Source of the DNA: Tubiluchus corallicola
Lineage: Eukaryota > Priapulida > Priapulimorpha > Priapulimorphida > Tubiluchidae
DNA: 41,357 bases
NCBI GenBank assembly: GCA_030141605.1
Contig: JAQGDQ010001434.1
Span: 1-41,357, forward strand
Direction: 5' to 3'
The notes under the pieces were generated by a model, which ran no database searches, had not been told where the DNA came from, and worked only from the letters and a program-made list of their open reading frames with translations. This document shows, piece after piece, positions 1 through 41,357 of this stretch (the first letter of the stretch is position 1; each line of letters begins with the position of its first letter). The translations under genes were made by a program, and so were the position numbers.

Positions 1-880
1 TAACTCTTTCCATAATGTATTGGTGTGTACATCGTGGCATGCTTGCATTCGTCTGTAACTCTTTCCATCATTTATTGGTGTGTACATTGTGGCATGCTTG
101 CATTTGTCTGTAACTCTTTCCATAATGTATTGGTGTGTACATCGTGGCATGCTTGCATTCGTCTGTAACTCTTTCCATCATTTATTGGTGTGTACATTGT
201 GGCATGCTTGCATTTGTCTGTAACTCTTTCCATAATGTATTGGTGTGTACATCGTGGCATGCTTGCATTCGTCTGTAACTCTTTCCATCATTTATTGGTG
301 TGTACATTGTGGCATGCTTGCATTTGTCTGTAACTCTTTCCATAATGTATTGGTGTGTACATCGTGGCATGCTTGCATTCGTCTGTAACTCTTTCCATCA
401 TTTATTGGTGTGTACATTGTGGCATGCTTGCATTTGTCTGTAACTCTTTCCATAATGTATTGGTGTGTACATCGTGGCATGCTTGCATTCGTCTGTAACT
501 CTTTCCATCATTTATTGGTGTGTACATTGTGGCATGCTTGCATTTGTCTGTAACTCTTTCCATAATGTATTGGTGTGTACATCGTGGCATGCTTGCATTC
601 GTCTGTAACTCTTTCCATCATTTATTGGTGTGTACATTGTGGCATGCTTGCATTTGTCTGTAACTCTTTCCATAATGTATTGGTGTGTACATCGTGGCAT
701 GCTTGCATTCGTCTGTAACTCTTTCCATCATTTATTGGTGTGTACATTGTGGCATGCTTGCATTTGTCTGTAACTCTTTCCATAATGTATTGGTGTGTAC
801 ATCGTGGCATGCTTGCATTCGTCTGTAACTCTTTCCATCATTTATTGGTGTGTACATTGTGGCATGCTTGCATTTGTCGA
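1..880. repeat. 110-bp higher-order minisatellite (2 x 55 bp), left arm
   Basis: Sixteen 55-bp monomers alternate strictly between two subtypes, giving eight apparently identical 110-bp units. The subtypes differ at a few bases, for example cataatgtatt versus catcatttatt and catcgtgg versus cattgtgg. The array reaches the window edge, so its true length is unknown. The short open frames across it simply reflect the repeat period and are not genes. Confidence 0.95.
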
Positions 881-1486
881 TTAACTAACAGCTTTATAAT
901 AACATCCTCAAAAACTGAACTTTGCACACACGTACAGGAAATTTATACATTTTTGCCAACATGAATCATTTGGAGTGCTTGTTTTTTTTTTGGTGTCGAG
1001 GCAGCATTGTTTCGGTTACTCTTCAAGGATTTTGTTCCCAAACATTATCCCTGACCAGGGCAGATTAAGACCTCAAGAGGCCCTAAGCAGTGAGAAGATC
1101 ATGATACATGCGTAATACTAAAACAATACTAAACTGAAAGTTGAAATTTTGCCTTCCGAAATGAAAAAGGAAATTGCAGTAAGATTTATTTGCACTAAAT
1201 GCTAGGGCATCAGATTTATATTATTTTAAAAGGTGACATTAGACTGAAAATACAGGAACATCTCTAAATCTTATAAAGGCACAGCCATTCAGAATTTGGA
1301 TATGTTTTGGTATATTTTACTTTTGTGTAATTATTCAATTTGAAAACTGCATGGGTCCCCTTTTCCCTGAGGCACTAAACACGTGCTTATTTTGCTCAAT
1401 TGTTAATCCAGGGTACTTCTGACACGGGTTCATTGCTGTTAATGTTTATACGTGTGTGTCCTGTCAAATCTACAGTATGCGCTTAC

Positions 1487-1900
1487 CTGGAATGTAACTC
1501 GAGTGTCCTCATGTCAGGGTCTGGCATGCTGAGGTTTCTTGTTAAATAACAAAGCTTTAGTGGCACATTTTTACTATCGGAGCGAGCGCTTCTTGTCGGA
1601 GTGCCGCCGTGATCTTTTGGCAAGAAAGTGTGCGTGGTGTCCCAGCCGACTTCTGAGAGTATGGTAGTCTTCCTGAAATACGGGGTGACTTCACGGAGGT
1701 ACTTTACCTCCAAGTCTACAATTTTACCGGCTCGCTTTAGTGCTCTCACTGCCTCGTCGTGCGTTGCATCTCTTAAATCCTCTTGATTTACCCTAAGAAT
1801 GGCATCGCCAACGTACAATTGATGGGTCAAGTCAGCTGCCATACCTTTGAAAATTTTACTAATTAATATTGGCATTTTGTTCTCCTTGCCACCCTTGATA
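1487..1900 (-). pseudogene. Inverted partial copy of syntrophin exon 1 (PDZ part)
   Basis: Read on the minus strand, this copies syntrophin codons from about residue 88 (start of the PDZ domain after the GLGI loop) to the end of exon 1, including the donor (cattccag then gtaagc) at 1487/1486. Nucleotides are identical to 3239-3652, so it has not decayed. It lacks the start codon, PH1a and any original acceptor, because the duplication begins inside the exon. Two AG dinucleotides lie just upstream on the minus strand (exon would start at 1922 or 1907). Joining SH2B exon 2241-2440 (phase 0) to either shifts the PDZ frame and reaches a stop quickly. It lies on the SH2B sense strand, 341 bp downstream of the SH2 exon. 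It is best described as a non-functional exon fragment whose RNA could still matter. Confidence 0.85.
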
Positions 1901-2240
1901 TATTTTGCTGAGGCACCAAATTCTGGAAGTTTTCTTTAACTTTTAAGTTTAGCTTAGCATAAATAATAACGTAACGTATGTTTTATTACTTAAAAACTCA
2001 ACAGTTTAATTTATTGAAAAATACTGCCTGAGTTATTTTCCTGTCACACACTACGATTCATTCACAGAGCTCTCTTCCCTCAGCTACACATACTGCCACC
2101 TAGTGAGCCTAAACGATAAAAATGAAATTTCATTCTATTCTTTTCTTTCGTTTCTAGCGACAAACGCAATACAAAAAATATAAAACAGACACATGAGCAC
2201 TGCCTTACAGTCAAGAGCCAATTCAGTGCTCAGTACCCAC
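1901..2240. other. SH2B intron, spacer side of the inverted duplication
   Basis: Non-coding DNA between the left arm and the SH2 exon. A CTCF-like or generic gccacctagtg motif is visible near 2095, but I see no gene or clear repeat. Confidence 0.5.
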
Positions 2241-32750
<30,510 letters not shown>

Positions 32751-32810
32751 CTGAAAATAAATTGTAGTAGCTTATATTTACTTACAAGGTATAGAAGTAA
32801 AGTTTAGAAT

Positions 32811-33340
32811 TATCAAAGTGTTTTTTACTTATGTAGGAAATGCAGAAAAATACACTGGGTAAGTTCTTCATAAAAGTTATTTAGCCTTAGTATGCCGTAA
32901 CAAGCCACGTGGTCTGACAATGTTTCATACATCTGGTGCCACCTTGTAGCGAGAAATAGAAATCTCGAAGAAAACGTCCAGACGCCTCCTTAAAGCACGT
33001 TCACTAAAAAATACAGCGGTAGTGCGACGTGTCCTTGGCTTTGGCAAGAAATGACTAACTCTAAAACAAACAGTAAACAAACACAAACAACAGAGACAAA
33101 CAATCAACAATCTACGCTTTGAAAAGAACCGACAGTGCAAACCTCCACAATGGGATGCAGGAATCCAGACTAAACATTATCGATCAGCAGCCATCAATAG
33201 AACAAGGTCAAACGTTGTTTACCAAGCCTACTTCCCATTATGTACTGGATAATATTATTCGGTTTGCTCTGGCCACAAACCCGGGAAACACGACTCTCAC
33301 TCCGGTATAATGATCTAGCCAAACAGTGCCAGCAGTAAAG
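32811..33340. other. SH2B intron, no recognised element
   Basis: Small open frames (32925-33140 minus, 33119-33310 plus) lack recognisable content. Confidence 0.4.
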
Positions 33341-35655
33341 TTCCCAGAACAAATGACATAGCAATGCTGTTCCCAGAATAAATGACATAGCAATGCTGTT
33401 CCCAGAATAAATGACATAGCAATTCTGTTCGCAGTATAAATGACACAGCAATGCTGTTCTATAGTACAAATGACATAGCAATGCTGTTCCCAGAATAAAT
33501 GACATAGCAATGCTGTTCCCAGAATAAATGACATAGCAATTCTGTTCGCAGTATAAATGACACAGCAATGCTGTTCTATAGTACAAATGACATAGCAATG
33601 CTGTTCCCAGAATAAATGACATAGCAATGCTGTTCCCAGAATAAATGACATAGCAATTCTGTTCGCAGTATAAATGACACAGCAATGCTGTTCTATAGTA
33701 CAAATGACATAGCAATGCTGTTCCCAGAATAAATGACATAGCAATGCTGTTCCCAGAATAAATGACATAGCAATTCTGTTCGCAGTATAAATGACACAGC
33801 AATGCTGTTCTATAGTACAAATGACATAGCAATGCTGTTCCCAGAATAAATGACATAGCAATGCTGTTCCCAGAATAAATGACATAGCAATTCTGTTCGC
33901 AGTATAAATGACATAGCAATGCTGTTCTATAGTACAAATGACATAGCAATGCTGTTCCCAGAATAAATGACATAGCAATGCTGTTCCCAGAATAAATGAC
34001 ATAGCAATTCTGTTCGCAGTATAAATGACACAGCAATGCTGTTCTATAGTACAAATGACATAGCAATGCTGTTCCCAGAATAAATGACATAGCAATGCTG
34101 TTCCCAGAATAAATGACATAGCAATTCTGTTCGCAGTATAAATGACACAGCAATGCTGTTCTATAGTACAAATGACATAGCAATGCTGTTCCCAGAATAA
34201 ATGACATAGCAATGCTGTTCCCAGAATAAATGACATAGCAATTCTGTTCGCAGTATAAATGACACAGCAATGCTGTTCTATAGTACAAATGACATAGCAA
34301 TGCTGTTCCCAGAATAAATGACATAGCAATGCTGTTCCCAGAATAAATGACATAGCAATTCTGTTCGCAGTATAAATGACACAGCAATGCTGTTCTATAG
34401 TACAAATGACATAGCAATGCTGTTCCCAGAATAAATGACATAGCAATGCTGTTCCCAGAATAAATGACATAGCAATTCTGTTCGCAGTATAAATGACACA
34501 GCAATGCTGTTCTATAGTACAAATGACATAGCAATGCTGTTCGCAGTATAAATGACACAGCAATGCTGTTCTATAGTACAAATGACATAGCAATGCTGTT
34601 CGCAGTATAAATGACATAGCAATGCTGTTCGCAGTACAAATGACACAGCAATGCTGTTCGCAGTATAAATGACATAGCAATGCTGTTCGCAGTACAAATG
34701 ACACAGCAATGCTGTTCGCAGTATAAATGACACAGCAATGCTGTTCGCAGTATAAATGACACAGCAATGCTGTTCGCAGTATAAATGACACAGCAATGCT
34801 GTTCGCAGTATAAATGACACAGCAATGCTGTTCCCAGAATAAATGACATAGCAATGCTGTTCGCAGTATAAATGACACAGCAATGCTGTTCGCAGAATAA
34901 ATGACATAGCAATGCTGTTCGCAGTACAAATGACACAGCAATGCTGTTCGCAGTATAAATGACACAGCAATGCTGTTCGCAGTACAAATGACACAGCAAT
35001 GCTGTTCGCAGTATAAATGACACAGCAATGCTGTTCGCAGTATAAATGACATAGCAATGCTGTTCGCAGTATAAATGACACAGCAATGCTGTTCGCAGTA
35101 TAAATGACACAGCAATGCTGTTTGCAATACAAATGACACAGCAATGCTGTTCGCAGTATAAATGACATAGCAATGCTGTTTGCAGTATAAATGACATAGC
35201 AATGCTGTTTGCAGTATAAATGACATAGCAATGCTGTTCGCAGTATAAATGACATAGCAATGCTGTTAGCAGTATAAATGACACAGCAATGCTGTTCTAT
35301 AGTACAAATGACATAGCAATGCTGTTCGCAGTATAAATGACATAGCAATGCTGTTCCCAGAATAAATGACATAGCAATTCTGTTCGCAGTATAAATGACA
35401 CAGCAATGCTGTTCTATAATACAAATGACATAGCAATGCTGTTCGCAGTATAAATGACATAGCAATGCTGTTCCCAGAATAAATGACACAGCAATGCTGT
35501 TCTATAGTACAAATGACATAGCAATTCTGTTCGCAGTATAAATGACACAGCAATTCTGTTCTATAGTACAAATGACATAGCAATGCTGCTCGCAGTATAA
35601 ATGACATAGCAATGCTGTTCCCAGAATAAATGACATAGCAATTCTGTTCGCAGTA
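33340..35655. repeat. 29-bp minisatellite with a 117-bp higher-order repeat
   Basis: The basic unit is aaatgacatagcaatgctgt plus a variable end: tcccagaat, tcgcagtat or tctatagtac (30 bp). From 33340 to about 34600 the order is a fixed four-unit, 117-bp block repeated about ten times. Beyond that units are mixed. The unit has no stop codons in the minus frames, which creates overlapping minus-strand open frames of up to 662 residues; these are not genes. Confidence 0.97.
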
Positions 35656-36120
35656 TTAGTTCTTGTAGCGTTAGTATCTTTTTAGTTAAAGGAAATGCCA
35701 AGCCTTTTAGGAAGTCAGGTTTATTCGGGAAAAACGTTAGTAGCATTTAGTAATAAAACTCCAATAAGCGCCTCGTTTGTAAAATCACTTTAAAGTCGCG
35801 ATCACTTCATGCTTGGGCGCCATTTTCAATTCCCATTCTTCTTTCAATGACGTCATTCATCCTGAAGAAAAGTAGCGCACTGTCAATCTTCACTAAAAGT
35901 ATAATATGTTATTATAAAGAAATTAGATAGCTAATTCTGTAATATCTTTGCGTGAGCATAAAGTAAGTTGCAGAAATTTGAATTAGCTTAAGTTCACGAA
36001 ATTCACATCATGATTTTGAAGTGAATGGTGGCAACCACCACGCCTGAAAATTTCAGAGGTAGTATATTCTACATTTATGCTTTATAGGCAGTTCTTTGCA
36101 AATTTCTTAATTATATTTTT
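35656..36120. other. Non-repetitive segment with CRE-like site
   Basis: A perfect CRE palindrome tgacgtca lies at 35848-35855, close to ttgggcgccattttc at about 35812-35826 (E2F-like/YY1-like). This may be a promoter or enhancer patch. No exon seen beside it. Confidence 0.35.
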
Positions 36121-36124
36121 CTAA

Positions 36125-36755
36125 GTTTAAATGATAACAGTAAAATGAACCCAACATACTAAGTGACTTGTTCTTTCCTCTAGCACACTACAAACAGTTT
36201 AAGTGATAACAGTAAAATAAACCCAACATACCGAGTGACTTGTTCTTTCCTCTAGCACACCACAAACAGTTTAAGTGATAACAGTACAATGAACCCAACA
36301 TACCGAGTGACTTGTTCTTTCCTATAGCACACCATAAACAGTTTAAGTGATAACAGTAAAATGAATCCAACATACTGAGTGACTTGTTCTTTCCTCTAGC
36401 ACACCACAAACAGTTTAAGTGATAACAGTACAATGAACCCAACATACCGAGTGACTTGTTCTTTCCTCTAGCACACCACAAACAGTTTAAGTGATAACAG
36501 TAAAATAAACCCAACATACCGAGTGACTTGTTCTTTCCTCTAGCACACCACAAACAGTTTAAGTGATAACAGTACAATGAACCCAACATACCGAGTGACT
36601 TGTTCTTTCCTATAGCACACCATAAACAGTTTAAGTGATAACAGTAAAATGAACCCAACATACTGAGTGACTTGTTCTTTCCTCTAGCACACCACAAACA
36701 GTTTACGTGATAACAGTAAAATAAACCCAACATACTGAGTGACTTGTTATTTCCT
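36125..36755. repeat. 72-bp minisatellite, ~8.5 copies, with 4-unit order
   Basis: Unit contains gataacagtaaaataaaccc and gtgacttgttctttcctcta. The variant cctatagcacaccataaac recurs at about 36322 and 36610, 288 bp apart, showing a four-unit higher-order repeat. The 181-residue minus open frame follows from the 72-bp period. Confidence 0.95.
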
Positions 36756-38100
36756 CACTATGCCATGAAATCATCATAATTAATTACTAAGCAGTAAGAT
36801 TTCTTTAATTACCCAAAAGAAACAAGTAATTAATCAGAATGGCAAAGCTCCGTGACCTAATTACTTACACGATTTTTTAACATCATCCTCAACAACTAAT
36901 TAAAATTCGCTGACGTCATGAAGTGAAATGTTATTACGGCACCTAAAGCCCCTGAGAGGTGGAAGTTTCTAAATAATATTTCGAAGAAAAAGTATTTGTG
37001 GTGTACTAATGTTAAGTGCACAATGTCTCTTTGTTTAATACTTGAATGACGGTTGTTAACTAGTAAATTAAGTTGAAAGTGTTCTAAGTAACTACATTTT
37101 AAAAATTATTTGAGTAACTTAAATTTATAATGACCCTTCATGCATAATTACGGTAACATCAAGTATTCAAGTGGTATTGCTTATTATAAGCAAACAAAAC
37201 AGACTTCAGCATTTTCAAAACAGACGTGCAGCATTTCATTTAAAGCCCCAAAACAGACGATTCACTCTCGACGTGAAGCCATTTTATTAAAGGCAATATA
37301 AGTAAAAATTAAAATGTTCATCAACAATGAGTCATGTGTGATCATCAAAACTCACTGCCACATTTTAGTGAACATGGTTTCGTTAAGACCTTGCAAAAAT
37401 CATCGCAATGTCAGTTTTTGTTCAAAACTTTTCAGACCTGGTGATAATTTTAGATTCTCATTGAAATGTTCTTGACACGTGTTCGACTTTGGTTGTTTAT
37501 TGTTATAATCTTCAAATTTTGCCTCATCATAGTTCAACTTCGGTGTGTATTTTGACTCACGGCTGCAAAATTGCGTACACGCTGTTAGTATACCAGTATA
37601 AAGTAGCTATAATTAGTATTATAGTAAAAGTATATAAGTAGTAATATTATGCTATCAAACTTTAGTTTAAACATAATTTATTATAGGATTGGATCAGACA
37701 GTTTGAACAACATGATTTAGGATCCTCACCACAACAGACTTTATACACTATTTACAAAAACATTTACAGTAAGAATTGACTATAACTACACAAGCTGACA
37801 AGTTTTACTACAAGAATACATTAGACATTAGTAGAAAATGACGGTTAGAAAATATTAATGTACGAATATTTAAGACTGATGCATCAGATGGAAACTACTG
37901 GAAGCGTTTAGTACGTAATATAAAGTCATGTATGCATTGGAATATTTTACAGTTAGCAACATAGTTAAATTCATCTTTTCCGAATAATAACGACTTCAAC
38001 AGATCATTAGTTCCTAAGGCAGCTATATTAAGGTTTTCGGGCAGAAGCATTTCATTTAATTTAACAATCATAACAAACTTTACAGTTTACCAAACTTTGA
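36756..38100. other. AT-rich, no recognised feature
   Basis: Both strands were read for an upstream SH2B exon and none was found. Confidence 0.4.
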
Positions 38101-39234
38101 TCGATCTTTGATCAAAATGATGAACAAGCAGTTTAAGCAGAATCAAACGTAAACAGATTATGTTACTTGGTTTTCACAAAGCCTACAGCTGGAAAGACAG
38201 CAATGACCTCCTTTGATTTACATGCACGATTTAAATTGTGCTTTAAGTCAACGATTTTTATCGATCTTATCATATTAGTACCGTTCAACGTGGCGTCAAG
38301 AAATTATGCACACGTTGTAATGTTAACACACCACAAGCGGTAAGCAAAACGACAGGTACATAAACAGTGCGGATTTCTTTGGCGCACATACAAAGTTTTC
38401 ATTTAATTTAAATTACTTTTGCGATTGCAATGTTTAAGTCATGAACAAGCAGCTTAAAAAGAATGTGTTGTTAAATAGATTATGTTACATTAGACTTCTA
38501 GAATGTAGGATTGTTATTGTGGTCTTAGTCTAACTTAATTTTTTTATTTTTCCAACCCTAAAAAAGCATGACAGGACATTACAAATATATTGTTTCTTTA
38601 AGTATAATATAGTGCAGTCAGTACTACAGTATACCTAAAAAACAATATATTTATAGCTGCACTATATTTATACCTAAAAAATCAATATATTTATAACGTT
38701 CCGTGTACAGTACATAAGTATAAAAGTAACAGTATATTGTACTATGAGGTTACATTAAATTTCGTAACCGTATGTCAGTAATTCAGGTACATGGAACAAT
38801 TAATAAAGCGACTTGAAAAGAAACCCAAATGTGCAAACAAAAAGGCAATAAAGCAATTCTTTTCACGCGCAGTTTTAAAAGCTAGGTCGGGTCATTGACC
38901 AAATGACTGAAACTATGTGAATGAACCCTAAACAACTGTGACACCAGTTGAAAGTGAAACCTTTATGACAAAAGCTGTGACTGTCCTCCTCCTTATGTGG
39001 GTGGATGAACTTCAGTGGAAATGTTACTGAAGGACACGGTATTGCGTTTACACGAAATGTGCGAAACTATACACCGTCGAAGCAGTAGAAAATACATCTA
39101 CTAATAAATGTAATACACCTAACAAAAATTACAATAGCTGATCCTTGAATGATTTGACATCTATTTTTTATGAAATACACTACGCAGATATGAATGGGTT
39201 AGTTCCGTGCTTTACAGACTGATCAGTATACTTA

Positions 39235-39336
39235 TAATATATATATACTATAATAATATATATTTTATTATAGTATATATATATATATATTATAAGTTAT
39301 ATAATAATATTATATATTATAATATTATTATACAAT
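39235..39336. repeat. AT-only imperfect palindrome
   Basis: tatatatactataataatat ... attatagtatatatat and further nested inverted repeats; able to form a cruciform. Confidence 0.8.
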
Positions 39337-39337
39337 A

Positions 39338-39766
39338 TATGGCCTCCAATCAATTATAATGCTATTTTAATATACCTCTATGTAAATTAAACATACACTG
39401 TGATCGTTTCTTCTCCTCTTTTCCTTCTTCCTATCCCTAATCTTACTATTTTTCCATTCCATCATGTCTACTAACCCTAACCATTCTTTCATTCACTCAT
39501 CCTCCCCTCCCTTCCTTCTTCCTATCCCTAATGTTACTATTTTTCCATTCCATCATGTCTACTAACCCTAACCATTCTTTCACTCACTCATTTGTGCCAT
39601 CCTAACAAGCCAAGCTTTCAAGGTGTCATACAGCAACTCTTTTATTTGGTTAATTTGACTTCATCAACGTTTTTTTACCTATGTTTCTTTTGTTTCCATA
39701 ATATTGTATATTGATGTATTGTGTATGTATTACTGGAGTGAAATAAATTGATTGATTGATTGATAT
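39338..39766 (+). mobile_element. 3' end of a non-LTR retroelement or SINE, copy 2
   Basis: Same family as 6313-6660, with the same left boundary and an (ATTG)n tail after aataaa. It carries an internal ~95-bp duplication (ttccttcttcctatccctaa occurs twice, about 39421 and 39514). Confidence 0.8.
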
Positions 39767-41105
39767 AGTTAATCATTTACTATATGCGTAAACTGTAAAC
39801 TAACCTGAACCCATCTTTTCACACCTTTTTTTTTAATTTCTCAATTTCTTCACGTGTTGTAATTAAACTTTCTCTGCCCATTGGATTGAGATCAACTCAA
39901 ACAAAACTCGGCCAAAAAAGACATTTCATTTTTATGGGTTTAATGACATGGCTATGCTAAAGTACATCTAATTTTACTCTTGGTTCAACGTGGCGTAAAG
40001 AAACTATACATAGGTCATACGCATGTAATGTACACTTATGTTAACACACCACAAACGGTACGAATAACGAATGGTACATGTACAATGTGGACTTTCAGGT
40101 AAATGTGAATTCAAATTATATTAGGTCCTACGCATGTAATGTACACTATGTTAACACACCACAAACAGTACGAAGAACGAATTGTACATGTAGAATGTGG
40201 ATTTTCGGGTAAAATGTGAATTCAAATTATTAACAAGCAATTTAAACGGAATCAAACGTAAACAGATTATATTGCTTAGCTTCCAGAAACTACTGCTAGA
40301 AAAATAAGAACCACCTTAATTTACATCTATAATTTAAATTGCAATTTAAAATCAATGATTTTTTTCAATCTAATGCTATTCCTACTTTAAAGTACAGCTA
40401 AGCTTAGTAATTTTTCTTGCTTCGCGACATGGCGTAAAGAAATTATGCACAATCATGTGCACTACGTTAACACACCACAAACGGTAAGGAGAATGAACGG
40501 TACATATTCAGTGAGGACTTCTTTACACATATATTTACCAGATTACTTACATTCACATTAGCCTATTTTTGCACCCGTTATATTCAAATTATGGGCAAGA
40601 AATTTAAACAGGTTACATTATATTAGACTTCCGGAAAGTAGGACTGCCAGGATAAGAGTCAGTTCAACAGTCAGTCAGTGACCTAACTTGTTTTTTCCTT
40701 TTCTTTATCATAAAGAAGTAATATAGCTCTCATTTGGGAACGTTATGAAGCTATTAGTTTTTAAGTATATCATTTAGCGGCCAGTGTACGCCCTTTTTTC
40801 ACTCAGGATGAAACTGAATACAGGTCCACCAAAGCTCCTCTCAAGCAATAGACCGCTGACTAATCATTTGTTAGACAACAACCTAACACACCACAAACAG
40901 TATATCGAGTTCATTGCATATATACTATGCGGGAGCGCTTATATATTCGCTTTATGTGACAGCCTTTGTTATACTAGCCGTAATAAACTTTTGTCCACTG
41001 CTGATACTTGAAAAGTACCAACGGTTTAAACAAATAAAAATACAATAAAATGCTATTGTTGAACTGCATGAAAAATGAACACAAAATAGAGTCCTAATGT
41101 AATTA

Positions 41106-41357
41106 TCAAGCTTGAATCTTCTCAAGCGACTTAGAGACATCAGAAAAACGGCAATAAGCCTTCCATTTTTTTTGTAACATTGGGCAGTTTCGTTCAATAC
41201 GTAAGTGTACATATTTGTGTACATACTTTTTAGCCCAAATTTTTGTCCAGTTTATTTTCTTCAACAGAATTCCCAAATTATTATTATTCGTAACATTTAA
41301 CAATAGGTTGTGAATCTCTGGCAAAGTAAAAAAGTGACTTCCGTAAATTTTTTGCAA
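41106..41357 (-). CDS. Open frame running off the right edge, unassigned
   Basis: 83 residues on the minus strand with no ATG at the edge, so it may continue outside. It includes GILLKKINWTKIWAKKYV and NCPMLQKKWKAY. The INW...kyv...KW spacing loosely recalls Myb/SANT-type repeats of TTF-I-like proteins, but this is weak. It could be a chance frame or a transposon fragment. Confidence 0.25.
   Translation of the reverse strand: MQKIYGSHFFTLPEIHNLLLNVTNNNNLGILLKKINWTKIWAKKYVHKYVHLRIERNCPMLQKKWKAYCRFSDVSKSLEKIQA

Larger units (their letters stand above)
1..1900. repeat. Left arm of a ~1.9 kb inverted duplication
   Basis: Positions 1-1900 read as the reverse complement of 3239-5139; paired coordinates sum to about 5139. 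I compared roughly 940 bases by eye (about 961-1900). The exon part (1487-1900) is identical. In the intron part I saw three substitutions and two indels (an extra 5 bases near 1296 and one base in a homopolymer near 1366), all between about 1230 and 1375. The outer 880 bases are the same 55-bp minisatellite in both arms but with different variant order. The inner breakpoint is sharp: homology stops between 1900 and 1901, inside coding sequence on the other arm. The arm lies in an SH2B intron. It could be a real recent duplication or an assembly fold-back that joined two haplotypes. Confidence 0.93.
38100..40650. repeat. Old degenerate tandem duplication, unit ~300-360 bp
   Basis: Two motifs recur in order: aacaagcagtttaa...cgtaaacagattat (about 38127, 38435, 40233, 40597) and ttcaacgtggcgt...gttaacacaccacaa (about 38284, 39983, 40425, with further aacacaccacaaac at 40155 and 40885). 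The block is interrupted by the retroelement at 39338-39766 and an AT-rich palindrome. Confidence 0.65.

Noticed and set aside
1056-1412. hAT-like non-autonomous element in intron 1 and its inverted copy
   Set aside because: Terminal stretches look suggestive (cagggcagattaag; ccctggattaac in reverse), but inverted repeats are poor and no target duplication was found.
33194-35607. Minus-strand open frames of 237-662 residues (repeats of ALLCHLYCEQHCYV type)
   Set aside because: They overlap in several frames of one 29-bp minisatellite whose unit lacks stops on that strand. No start context, splice sites or domain.
36188-36733. 181-residue minus frame of 24-residue repeats
   Set aside because: Direct product of the 72-bp minisatellite.

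Overview
This window is nuclear DNA from an invertebrate animal. The signs are spliced genes with GT/AG introns, metazoan-only protein families (syntrophin and an SH2B/Lnk adaptor), several non-LTR retrotransposon remnants, hAT-type elements, tRNA-derived SINEs, a 5S rRNA-like sequence and very many minisatellites. The background is AT-rich. I cannot name the phylum from sequence alone.

Two protein-coding genes are supported. (1) A complete alpha/beta-class syntrophin gene lies on the + strand in three coding exons (2976-3652, 5592-5772, 11871-12503). The phases are consistent and give a 496-residue protein with the split PH1, PDZ, PH2 and SU domain order. (2) An SH2B-family (SH2B/Lnk/APS) adaptor gene runs on the - strand across almost the whole window. 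Five exons can be read (32649-32750, 30593-30714, 29846-29895, 27549-27758, 2241-2440), and all four junctions are phase-compatible. They encode the C-terminal half of the PH domain, a proline-containing linker and the N-terminal half of the SH2 domain. The first exons lie beyond the right edge and the last beyond the left edge. The whole syntrophin gene sits antisense inside the ~25 kb SH2B intron between 27549 and 2440.

The most striking structure is a long inverted duplication at the left edge. Positions 1-1900 are a near-identical reverse complement of 3239-5139: most of the syntrophin PDZ exon, its donor site, the start of intron 1 and a 55-bp minisatellite. The 1338-bp spacer contains the SH2B SH2 exon and the syntrophin promoter/start exon. 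In SH2B pre-mRNA the arms would fold into a ~1.9 kb duplex with the SH2 exon in the loop. This is the geometry that favours circular-RNA formation or exon skipping, and it would also make syntrophin-matching double-stranded RNA. An assembly fold-back must be excluded first.

Layout: 1-5139 inverted duplication, SH2 exon and syntrophin exon 1; 5140-12503 rest of syntrophin, with SINE/LINE ends and a 69-bp minisatellite in intron 2; 12504-20030 transposon-rich (LINE tail, a hAT element with target duplication, nested retroelements); 20031-24430 low-complexity and satellite DNA around a truncated LINE reverse transcriptase; 24430-27427 LINE ends and a 1.5-kb hAT element; 27549-32750 SH2B exons, with a SINE, a 152-bp array carrying nuclear-receptor half-sites, a solo LTR with heat-shock elements and a 5S-containing composite repeat; 33340-36755 two large minisatellites; 36760-41357 intron or flank with old degenerate repeats.
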